DNA of 64,000 nucleotides from positions 21,131 through 85,130 of the forward strand of contig NZ_JWTB01000032.1 of NCBI RefSeq assembly GCF_000813845.1, written 5' to 3'. This document shows positions 38,424 to 45,416 of this stretch, piece by piece; position 1 is the stretch's first letter; each line of letters starts with the position of its first letter. Both the position numbers and the translations under genes were made by a program. The notes under the pieces were generated by a model. The model saw only the letters and a list, made by a program, of their open reading frames with translations. It made no database searches and was not told the origin of the DNA. Origin of the DNA: Pseudarthrobacter phenanthrenivorans (GTDB lineage: Bacteria; Actinomycetota; Actinomycetes; Actinomycetales; Micrococcaceae).

Positions 38424-38984
38424 TCAGGTGACGTTATCCCCTGCCGCAGGCAGAAGGTAGCGCAACTCAACAACGCCCCTGCCCAGGGTGCGGGATGCAG
38501 CCAGCTGGAGCGGCGGCGTCGGGCCTTTAAGGGGAAGCAGCCGCTTGCCCTGGCCCAGCACCACCGGGATCACGGAGAGGATGACCTCGTCCAGCAGGCC
38601 TGCATTGGCGAACTGGGCGGCCAGGTTGCCGCCGCCCACCACCCAGATGTTCCTGCCGCCGGCGGAGCGCCGGAAATCGGCGATGAATTCGCCCACGTCG
38701 CCGCGGACGAAGGTGATGTCGGCGCCGTCGGGGGCGCGGTATTCGTGGTGGGTGAACACGTAGCTGGGCGTCCCGGCGTACGGCCATTTGCCGGGTTCGT
38801 GCTCCATCAGCCACGCATAGGTTTCCCCGCCCATGACAATGCAGCCCACGCCGGCCATGAAGCCGTTGTAACTGTCCTCGCCGCCTTCGAACCCGTCGAA
38901 CTGCAGGAGCCAGTCCAGGTCATCCGTGGGCGTGGCGATGAAGCCGTCCAGGGAGGCAGCGACGAAGTACTGGATGCGGGACAT
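38424..38984 (-). CDS. RibD C-terminal-like reductase (dihydrofolate reductase family), copy 1
   Basis: 186-aa protein of the RibD C-terminal/YyaP-type branch. N-terminal MSRIQYFVAASLDGFIATPT, the IVMGGETYAW motif, the NADPH loop NIWVVGGGNLAAQF and LSVIPVVLGQGKRLLP are characteristic. Substrate unknown. ATG at 38984; the frame to 39104 is open but non-homologous. A second member is at 59606-60214. Confidence 0.88.
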   Translation of the reverse strand: MSRIQYFVAASLDGFIATPTDDLDWLLQFDGFEGGEDSYNGFMAGVGCIVMGGETYAWLMEHEPGKWPYAGTPSYVFTHHEYRAPDGADITFVRGDVGEFIADFRRSAGGRNIWVVGGGNLAAQFANAGLLDEVILSVIPVVLGQGKRLLPLKGPTPPLQLAASRTLGRGVVELRYLLPAAGDNVT

Positions 38985-39002
38985 GGCCCCATCGTAGCCA
39001 AC

Positions 39003-39035
39003 AGCACCACCCGGGCCAACGGCCGGGGTGGTGCT
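39003..39035 (-). terminator. Hairpin downstream of the pit operon
   Basis: Ten-bp stem (39003-39012 AGCACCACCC, 39026-39035) 12 bp after the stop of the small membrane gene. No T-run follows; moderate terminator candidate. Confidence 0.55.
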
Positions 39036-39046
39036 TCGGCGGAGCG

Positions 39047-39268
39047 CTACTTGGAGAAGTACGGGATGATCAGGTACAGGCCGATGAGGACGGCAATGCC
39101 GCACAGGCCAAAGCAGATGTAGGCGAAGGAACGCTTGAGTCCGGGAGACGTCTGCTCGGCATCAGCGGCGATGGCCGTAAAGCGGACGCCCAGCGCGTAA
39201 AGGGTTACCACCGTCGCTGCGGCTACCAGGGTGGCGCCCGCGACCGTCAGGAGTTCCAACCACTTCAT
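39047..39268 (-). CDS. Small two-helix membrane protein beside pit
   Basis: 73 aa with two transmembrane helices (about 7-27 and 49-69) and a short loop AADAEQTSPGLKRS. Its ATG overlaps the stop of the PiT gene by four bases (ATGA), so it is translationally coupled to it. A small protein in this position accompanies PiT genes in related actinobacteria, suggesting an accessory or regulatory subunit; the function is not known to me. Confidence 0.8.
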   Translation of the reverse strand: MKWLELLTVAGATLVAAATVVTLYALGVRFTAIAADAEQTSPGLKRSFAYICFGLCGIAVLIGLYLIIPYFSK

Positions 39269-40512
39269 CGCCGATTCTCCTTAGGCTTGTTGGTCTTGGC
39301 GTCTGCCTTGGCTTTTGCCTTGGCCTCTGCCCGTGCACGGGCCATCGCCTTCTTCTTTGCGAACCGGACCGCCTGGCCGGCTTCCTCGACCTCGACGGCG
39401 TTCTGGTGGCTCACGGAGGACTTGCGCGAGTAGAAGAACATGAAGAGGACCGCGGCGCTGCCCGCGATGGCTGCGATGAGCACGCCCACGGCGCCGGTCT
39501 TGACGAGCAGGGCGGTCAGGGCTCCGACAACGCCGGCGGCCGGAAGGGTGAAGAGCCATCCCAGCGCGATCTTCCCCACCATGTTCCACCGGACGGTGGT
39601 CCCGCGGCGCCCCATGCCGGAGCCGATCACGGATCCGGAAGCCACCTGTGTGGTGGACAGGGCGAAGCCCAGGTGCGAGGAAGCAAGGATGGCGGACGCG
39701 GTGCTGGTCTCCGCCGCAAAGCCCTGGGCGGGCTTGACCTCGGTGAGGCCGGACCCCATGGTGCGGATGATGCGCCAGCCGCCGGCGTAGGTGCCGATGG
39801 CGATCGCCAGGGCGCAGGCCGTGATCACCCACAGCTGGGGACCGGAGCCGGGAGCCTGGCTTCCGGCGGCGATCAGGACCAGCGTGATGATGCCCATGGT
39901 CTTCTGGGCGTCGTTGGTGCCGTGCGCCAGGGCCACGAGGCTGGAGGTGAAGATCTGGCCGGTGCGGAAGCCGCCGCGCTTCTGCGTCAGCTTGGTGCCG
40001 GTCTCGGGATCATGCCGCGAGGTCAGGGCATAGGCCAGGCGCGTGCAGACGTAGGCGGCGAGGCCTGCGATCAGCGGTGCGAAGACGGCCGGGAGGATGA
40101 CTTTCTGGAGCAGTGTCTCCAGGTTCACGGAGTTGAACCCCGCGCCGACCACGGCCGCGCCGATCAGGCCGCCGAAGAGCGCGTGGGACGAGCTGGAGGG
40201 CAGGCCCTTGAGCCAGGTGATCATGTTCCAGAGCACGGCGCCCATCAGCCCAGCAAAGATGATGTCCGGGGTGATCTGGACACCGCCGGAGCCTTCCCGG
40301 ATGATTCCGCCGGACACCGTCTTGGCCACCTCGGTGGAAAGGAACGCGCCCACCAGGTTCAGCACGGCTGCCAGGGCCACCGCGGTCCTGGGCTTGATGG
40401 CACCCGTCGCGATGGGCGTAGCCATGGCGTTCGCGGTGTCGTGGAAGCCGTTCGTGAAGTCGAAAAATAGTGCCAGCGCGATGACCAGCGCCACCATGAA
40501 GGTGATATCCAC
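39265..40512 (-). CDS. pitA: PiT-family inorganic phosphate transporter
   Basis: 415 aa, about ten transmembrane helices, low-affinity phosphate (metal-phosphate) symport. Both repeats of the family signature are present: FTNGFHDTANAMATPIATGA near residue 20 and ALAHGTNDAQKTMGI near residue 195. The C-terminus is a long Lys/Ala-rich cytoplasmic tail (KKKAMARARAEAKAKAKADA) of about 40 residues. Start is a GTG at 40512; an ATG five codons in is possible. Operon with the small membrane protein. A candidate PhoP site lies about 66 bp upstream. Confidence 0.93.
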   Translation of the reverse strand: MDITFMVALVIALALFFDFTNGFHDTANAMATPIATGAIKPRTAVALAAVLNLVGAFLSTEVAKTVSGGIIREGSGGVQITPDIIFAGLMGAVLWNMITWLKGLPSSSSHALFGGLIGAAVVGAGFNSVNLETLLQKVILPAVFAPLIAGLAAYVCTRLAYALTSRHDPETGTKLTQKRGGFRTGQIFTSSLVALAHGTNDAQKTMGIITLVLIAAGSQAPGSGPQLWVITACALAIAIGTYAGGWRIIRTMGSGLTEVKPAQGFAAETSTASAILASSHLGFALSTTQVASGSVIGSGMGRRGTTVRWNMVGKIALGWLFTLPAAGVVGALTALLVKTGAVGVLIAAIAGSAAVLFMFFYSRKSSVSHQNAVEVEEAGQAVRFAKKKAMARARAEAKAKAKADAKTNKPKENRR

Positions 40513-40577
40513 CTGTTGCCCAATCTGCAGAGTCGACGTTCAGCAGTTTCTCTTACCAGGCTGCCGTGGACAGCATA

Positions 40578-40595
40578 GTTCACCAGCTGTTCGCT
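40578..40595 (+). promoter_or_regulatory. Candidate PHO box upstream of pitA
   Basis: GTTCACC-AGCT-GTTCGCT: two 7-bp units 11 bp apart, matching the Streptomyces PhoP box (GTTCACC direct repeats). It reads on the strand opposite to pitA, and the second unit has two changes, so this is a lead only. Confidence 0.3.
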
Positions 40596-40664
40596 TGGAA
40601 TGACTTGCGGCGATGGCGGGGCCGGCGGGAAACCTTATCGATCGTACGCGTCCCGGGCATGACG

Positions 40665-41155
40665 TCAAAACACGGGCGGGGCCAGGAAAGCGCGGATCCG
40701 GTCAAGTTCCTCGGGGCTGATCCCGCGGCGCGGGTGCGGTGAAACGGTGAGGATGCGCCCGCCCAGGAACCGCGCCCACCGCTGCGCTTCCGCTTCGAAC
40801 CCCAGCTGGTCGTCCACCCAGGCGACGGTATCCGGTCCGGTGTCTTCGATGTCGTCCTGGATGGCGCGGAGTTTCCACCAGCCGCACCGTCCGCCGCCAG
40901 GTAGGGCCAGTTGCTGCCGGCCAGGCCGACGGCGGGACACAGGTATTGCGGGGCCAGTTCCTCCCAGGAGGTGAGCCAGACACAGCGAAGCCCGGGCGTG
41001 CGGGCCAGCGAGTTGAGCCCGGCCACCAGTTCAGGAGCGAAGGAAACCGGCAGCAGTCCCGCCTGGGCACGGCGCCAGCGGGACCCCCAGCCGGTGTGCC
41101 CTTCCGGGCTGAAGGGACAGACAACGCCGTCCACGTCCAGATAGAGCGTGTGCAC
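40665..41155 (-). pseudogene. HAD-domain protein broken by a frameshift
   Basis: The first frame (from the ATG at 41155) gives MHTLYLDVDGVVCPF, a HAD motif I, then LRCVWLTSWEELAPQYLCPA and WPYLAADG. After that the coherent sequence continues in another frame as WWKLRAIQDDIEDTGPD, TVAWVDDQLGF, and PRRGISPEELDRIRAFL, ending at 40665. The shift lies at about 40880-40900 (the GCGGCGGACGGTGCGGC tract on the minus strand). A one-base indel or sequencing error would explain it. Intact relatives are about 160 aa. Function: unassigned HAD hydrolase. Confidence 0.75.
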
Positions 41156-41177
41156 CGCCCTGCGCCCTCCGGGAGCT

Positions 41178-41852
41178 TCAGCCCTGGTGGAACTGCGGTG
41201 GCCGCGGGCCCGTGTCCAGCTCCGGGGCTAGCTTCTCCTCAAGGGCCGCCAGGGTGGCGTCCGGCAGGACAATGAGCCCATCCAGCTCCCGCCGCGCCCG
41301 CTTGTACGCTGCCTGGCGTTCTGCCGGGGTGGCCGCCTCGTTTTCGGCGATCATCAGCAGTTTCCTTGCCGTGGCGAGCCGTTCGCGTTCCGGTCCGGTG
41401 AACTTGCTGTCCCTGATCCGCCTCGCTTCGCGCTCGGCAACGTCGAGTGCCACGGCGAAATTGTTGACTGCCTGCCGGTACGCGTCCAGTGCCGCCAAGG
41501 ATCCCAGGTCCACCGGCGACGCGGGGCGCTGGCCGTCAGCTTCCCTTTTGGCCCGGAGGAAAGCCACGGTGAGTGGCTCGCGGACATCCGTCATCAGGGG
41601 AAAGTCAATGAGCTTGCCGACGTCGAGTTCGTACTCGAGCCACCGTCGGTTGGTTGCGTCGTGGGTGGCCATCAGTGCCTGCACTTCGGCGGCGGAGGCC
41701 CTGTCGGCTTCGCGCGCCTGGTTTTTGGCCGTGTACAGTTCCACCCGGCGGCGGTGCCGCCGCTCACCGGCGCGCCGCCAGCCCCCTGCCCAGCGGCCGG
41801 CCAACGCCATCAGTGGAAACACCATCCACCATTTGTCGTACAGGAACTCCAT
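41178..41852 (-). CDS. Membrane-anchored protein of unknown function
   Basis: 224 aa; not a family I recognise. One N-terminal hydrophobic segment (YDKWWMVFPLMALAGRWAGG, about residues 5-24) followed by an Arg-rich stretch, then a long charged helical region, probably coiled coil (residues 50-215, many Ala/Glu/Arg). I start at the ATG at 41852, with GGTGAGG seven nt upstream; a GTG at 41864 is in frame. The stop is 22 nt before the broken HAD gene, so the two were probably one unit. Confidence 0.7.
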   Translation of the reverse strand: MEFLYDKWWMVFPLMALAGRWAGGWRRAGERRHRRRVELYTAKNQAREADRASAAEVQALMATHDATNRRWLEYELDVGKLIDFPLMTDVREPLTVAFLRAKREADGQRPASPVDLGSLAALDAYRQAVNNFAVALDVAEREARRIRDSKFTGPERERLATARKLLMIAENEAATPAERQAAYKRARRELDGLIVLPDATLAALEEKLAPELDTGPRPPQFHQG

Positions 41853-41927
41853 CAAGGGCCTCACCCATCAATTTTCGCAGCCCACGGGTCGGGCCTCAAG
41901 GGAGGTGCAGGTGCCCGACGGCGGCCC

Positions 41928-41963
41928 GGGGCGGGTGCAGCGGCAGCCCGTTGCACCCGCCCC
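41928..41963 (-). terminator. Hairpin downstream of the VOC gene
   Basis: Perfect 12-bp arms (41928-41939 GGGGCGGGTGCA, 41952-41963) with a 12-nt loop, 24 bp after the VOC gene stop. No T-run. Separates the VOC gene from the unknown gene that follows. Confidence 0.6.
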
Positions 41964-41987
41964 TGCTGCCGCGTCATTGCTCCCGTG

Positions 41988-42419
41988 TCATTGTGCCGGT
42001 GCGGCCTGGGCGGAGTTGACGTTGACCAGCCAGGCGACGCCGTAGCGGTCGGTGCACATGCCGAAGACGTCACCCCACGGCGACTTCTCCATGGGGACGG
42101 TCACGTTTCCCCCGTCGGTGCTGAGCTTCCCGTAGTAGCCGCGCAGTTCGGCTTCATCGTCGCCGCTGAGGGAGATGGAGATGGATGAACCGGGGTGGTA
42201 TTCCATGCTGTTCGGGGTGTCGGCGCCCATGAGCACCAGGCCCTGGGTGGTGGTCAGCATGCCATGCATGATCTTTCCGGCTTCCGCCGGGTCGTCACTT
42301 GCCTGGAAGTCGGCGAAGGTGCTCAATGTCAGCTCGCCGCCGAACACGGACTGGTAGAAGGTCATTGCCTCGCGGGCATTGTCCCGGAAGCTGATGTACG
42401 GATTGAGGATCGTGGGCAT
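41988..42419 (-). CDS. VOC-superfamily protein (PhnB/glyoxalase-like)
   Basis: 143-aa protein of the PhnB-type VOC group: ILNPYISFRDNAREAMTFYQ at the N-terminus, HGMLTTTQGLVLMGAD, SGDDEAELRGYYGKLS, and SPWGDVFGMCTDRYGVAWLV at the end. Usually a small metal-binding or glyoxalase-fold enzyme with unknown substrate. ATG at 42419 preceded by GAAGGAG. Flanked by KdpE upstream, same strand, with 113 bp between. Confidence 0.88.
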   Translation of the reverse strand: MPTILNPYISFRDNAREAMTFYQSVFGGELTLSTFADFQASDDPAEAGKIMHGMLTTTQGLVLMGADTPNSMEYHPGSSISISLSGDDEAELRGYYGKLSTDGGNVTVPMEKSPWGDVFGMCTDRYGVAWLVNVNSAQAAPAQ

Positions 42420-42532
42420 GACGGGATCTCCTTCACTGGGGCCGGAACTGGCCGGCCAGGACTGGGCAGACAACATCCTGCCTCATCCTGCTGCCGCCGG
42501 GTAGGGGACGCCTCCCCTGTTCATCCCGTGTT

Positions 42533-43243
42533 TCAGGGGACGAAACGGTAGCCGACGCCGGCCTCGGTCAGCAGGTGGCGGGGGTTGCCGGGATCCTCCT
42601 CCAGCTTCCTGCGCAACTGGGCCATGTAGACGCGGAGGTAGTTGGCTTCCTTTTGGTAGGAAGGCCCCCAGACGTCGGAGAGCAATTGCTGCTGCGAGAT
42701 GAGCCGGTTGGGATGGCGGACCAGGATTTCCAGGATGTTCCATTCCGTCGGAGTGAGGCGGACGGGTTGTCCGGAGCGCAGCACCTGCCTGGCGGCGAGG
42801 TCCACGGTGAATCCGGCGGACGTGACCAGGGAGCGCGACTCAGGCTGCGGGACCCTGCGCAGCAGGGCACGCAGCCGCGCCAGCAGCTCATCGAGGCCGA
42901 AGGGCTTGGTGATGTAGTCGTCCGCACCTGCATCGAGGGCGCCCACCTTGTCCGGGGATCCATGCCGCGCGGAGAGGACCAGGACGGGCGCAGCGCTCCA
43001 CCGCCGCAGGTCCCGCAGCACGTCCGTTCCGTCCATGTCCGGCAGGCCGAGGTCCAGGACCAGCAGATCCGGAGCCTGCCGGGAGGCAGCGGCAAGGGCT
43101 GATCCGCCATCCACCGCCGTGTCCACCGCGTAACCGTGGGCAGTGAGCGTGATCCGGAGGGCTTTGAGCAGGTGCGGATCGTCGTCGATCACCAGGACCT
43201 TCGTCTGGGCCCCGCCGGGAGCCTGGACGCCATTGCCGCTCAT
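42533..43243 (-). CDS. kdpE: Response regulator, KdpE type
   Basis: 236-aa OmpR/PhoB-class regulator. Receiver domain (residues 13-125) with DDD acidic pocket (VLVIDDDPHLL), phospho-Asp in LLVLDLGLPDMDG, and Lys in ITKPFGLDEL; C-terminal winged helix (TPTEWNILEILVRHPNRLIS, VYMAQLRRKLEEDPGNPRHL, GVGYRF). The closest type is KdpE, which governs potassium uptake. Its ATG overlaps the kdpD stop by four bases (ATGA), as in kdpDE operons. No kdpFABC is present in the window; the divergent permease is the natural target. Confidence 0.92.
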   Translation of the reverse strand: MSGNGVQAPGGAQTKVLVIDDDPHLLKALRITLTAHGYAVDTAVDGGSALAAASRQAPDLLVLDLGLPDMDGTDVLRDLRRWSAAPVLVLSARHGSPDKVGALDAGADDYITKPFGLDELLARLRALLRRVPQPESRSLVTSAGFTVDLAARQVLRSGQPVRLTPTEWNILEILVRHPNRLISQQQLLSDVWGPSYQKEANYLRVYMAQLRRKLEEDPGNPRHLLTEAGVGYRFVP

Positions 43244-45234
43244 GGCTGCATTCCGCCGGCGCCGGGCACGGGATGGGGAGCCGTGGCTGCCGCGGCCGGA
43301 ACACCGGCGGACAGCGGCAGGCGGAGCACCATGGTAAGTCCGCCGCCCGGAGTCTCCCGGGCCGTGAGGGTGCCGCGCATCGACTCCATGAATCCCCTTG
43401 CGACTGACAGCCCCAGCCCTACCCCCGAGGACCGGGATACGTCGTCGAGCCGCTGGAACGGCCGGAACATCTCCACCACTTTGCGGGCCGGGATGCCCGG
43501 GCCGTGGTCGATGATCTGCAGCTCACCGCAGGGGTGCCCGTCAAGGATGCCACCGGACTGGCCGCCGGCCACGACCACCCGGGTCCCGGCTCCGTACTTC
43601 ACGGCGTTCTCCAGGACGTTGGCCACCACTCTCTCCAACAGGCCGGGGTCCGCGTCCACCGGCGGCATGTTCGCCGGGAGTTCCACGCTGACCGCTCCGG
43701 CAGGCAGGCCCCGCAGTGCGGCATCCACCACCCCGGCCCAGCGGACGGGGCCCAACAGGGGTTCCACCGACTGCGCCGTGATGCGGGACATGTCCAGGAG
43801 ATTGCCCACCAGCAGGTCCAGCCGGTCGCTGCAGGCATCGATGGTTTCGAGCAGGTCGCGCTGCTCGGCCGGGGTGTAGGAAACACCGTTTTGCAGGAGT
43901 CCTCCGGCAGCCAGTTTGATGCCGGCCAACGGCGTACGCAGGTCATGGGAGACTGCCCGGAGGATGGCCGTCCGCATCGTGTTTCCTTCGGCCAGCCGAA
44001 GCATCTCGTTCCTGGCTGCTGCAAGCTGGCGGCGCTCCAGCTGGGCCTTGACGTGGACCGCGACGGCGGCAAGGAGCCGGCGCGCCCCGGCTGGCACGCC
44101 GGGACCCAGGAGCACCAGCGCCGTGTCCTCGTCCACCGGTTCGACCGTGATGTCCGGGGCCTCGATAGTCATTGGATTGGCCGGGGTGTCCGGGAGGCGG
44201 GTGATGTCACCCGCTGCCGCCACCAGCTGCCAGCAATCCCCGTCCGGGTGGGGTCCGCCCCCGGCAGCTTTTCCACCGTCCGGGGCAGTTCCGGTCACTT
44301 CAGGCCCGGCCGCAGCTTCGCCGCCGGCGGAGATGGCGAGGGGTCCGGTCCGGCTGATGACGGCGGCTCCGGACGCGCCGAAAACGCCGGCCGCTTCAGC
44401 CAGCAGTCCCTTGAGGTTGTCCTCCTCCCGCGAGGCGGCCAGGGCAAGGTCGGCCAGGGTTGCTGCTTCGGCCCGGGCCGTGGCGGCCTCCTTCGAGCGC
44501 CGCGCGGAACGGTCCACGACCCCCGCCACCGCCACCGCGACGCCTGCGAAGACCGCCAGCGAGATGATGTCCTGCGGGTCACGGATGGCAAGGTTGTACA
44601 GCGGCGGGGTGGAGAAGTAATTGACCAGCAGGCCGCTCCACAGGGCTCCGGCGATGGCCGGCCACAGGCCTCCCACCAAGGCCACGGCCACGGCACCGGC
44701 GAGTTGCAGCAGCGCCGCCGTGGCAACACTGTGGTCAAAGGCAGCCAGCAGCAGCTGCACAACCGGAGGCAGGACCGCGGCGAGGGCAAACCCGGCCATG
44801 ATCCTGCTCCGGCCCAGTCCGGTCCGCCGCCGTCCGGCCCCGGACCCCGGCGGCTGCGGCACCACCTGCACGTCGATATCTCCGGCCGCACGCACCACCC
44901 GGGCTTCGATGCTGCCGCCGGAAAGCAGCGCCGGCCGGCGCCGGCTTTGACCGACGAGGATGTGCGTGGCCCGGGACGCGCGGGCGTATTGGATCAGTGC
45001 GGCGGCAACATCGGTGGAGGACAGGGCATGGTAGCTGCCGCCAAGGTCCGCGACCTGCCGCCGCTGGGATTCGAGGGCGTGCGGCGACTCGCCGCGGGAT
45101 CCTGAGGGCGTGTGGACATGGATGGCCAGCAGTTCGCCGCCGCCGGCCCGCTCCAGCAGCTTGGCGGCCCTGCGCACCAGGAGGTCTCCGTCGGCACTGC
45201 CATTGAGTCCGATCACGACGCGTTCCCTGGCCAT
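43240..45234 (-). CDS. kdpD: Sensor histidine kinase, KdpD type lacking the N-terminal KdpD domain
   Basis: 664 aa. Order: universal-stress-protein domain (residues 1-125, ERVVIGLNGSADGDLLVRR, ATHILVGQSRRR), four transmembrane helices of the DUF4118 type (about 145-240), a GAF-like region, then HisKA with phospho-His in VSHDLRTPLAGIK and the ATPase with NVLENAVKYG, DHGPGIPARK and GVGLGLSVARGF. E. coli KdpD begins with about 220 extra residues holding Walker motifs; they are absent here and there is no room for them, as the divergent gene starts 182 bp away. I start at the ATG at 45234; an ATG at 45243 is also possible. Confidence 0.9.
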   Translation of the reverse strand: MARERVVIGLNGSADGDLLVRRAAKLLERAGGGELLAIHVHTPSGSRGESPHALESQRRQVADLGGSYHALSSTDVAAALIQYARASRATHILVGQSRRRPALLSGGSIEARVVRAAGDIDVQVVPQPPGSGAGRRRTGLGRSRIMAGFALAAVLPPVVQLLLAAFDHSVATAALLQLAGAVAVALVGGLWPAIAGALWSGLLVNYFSTPPLYNLAIRDPQDIISLAVFAGVAVAVAGVVDRSARRSKEAATARAEAATLADLALAASREEDNLKGLLAEAAGVFGASGAAVISRTGPLAISAGGEAAAGPEVTGTAPDGGKAAGGGPHPDGDCWQLVAAAGDITRLPDTPANPMTIEAPDITVEPVDEDTALVLLGPGVPAGARRLLAAVAVHVKAQLERRQLAAARNEMLRLAEGNTMRTAILRAVSHDLRTPLAGIKLAAGGLLQNGVSYTPAEQRDLLETIDACSDRLDLLVGNLLDMSRITAQSVEPLLGPVRWAGVVDAALRGLPAGAVSVELPANMPPVDADPGLLERVVANVLENAVKYGAGTRVVVAGGQSGGILDGHPCGELQIIDHGPGIPARKVVEMFRPFQRLDDVSRSSGVGLGLSVARGFMESMRGTLTARETPGGGLTMVLRLPLSAGVPAAAATAPHPVPGAGGMQP

Positions 45235-45310
45235 GAGGCACATTCTTCCACCATTGCGCGGCGGGTGGCGCCAGCCCGCGGCGGCCCGTGTGCGTTGCCT
45301 CACAAGGGCG

Positions 45311-45326
45311 TTAAGGATGCATCAAG
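45311..45326. promoter_or_regulatory. Direct repeat, candidate KdpE operator
   Basis: TTAAG at 45311-45315 and TCAAG at 45322-45326, 11 bp apart, a one-turn direct repeat of the kind bound by OmpR/PhoB-class regulators. It lies between kdpD and the permease, about 90 bp before the permease start and about 80 bp before kdpD. Confidence 0.35.
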
Positions 45327-45416
45327 ATCGCTTGTTTCACCCTTCTCCGCCACGGTCCCGGTGCTACTTTCGGCAGTGCCGCGGCGCCGTGCCCGGCCAG
45401 GAACGGAAGGCATCCG

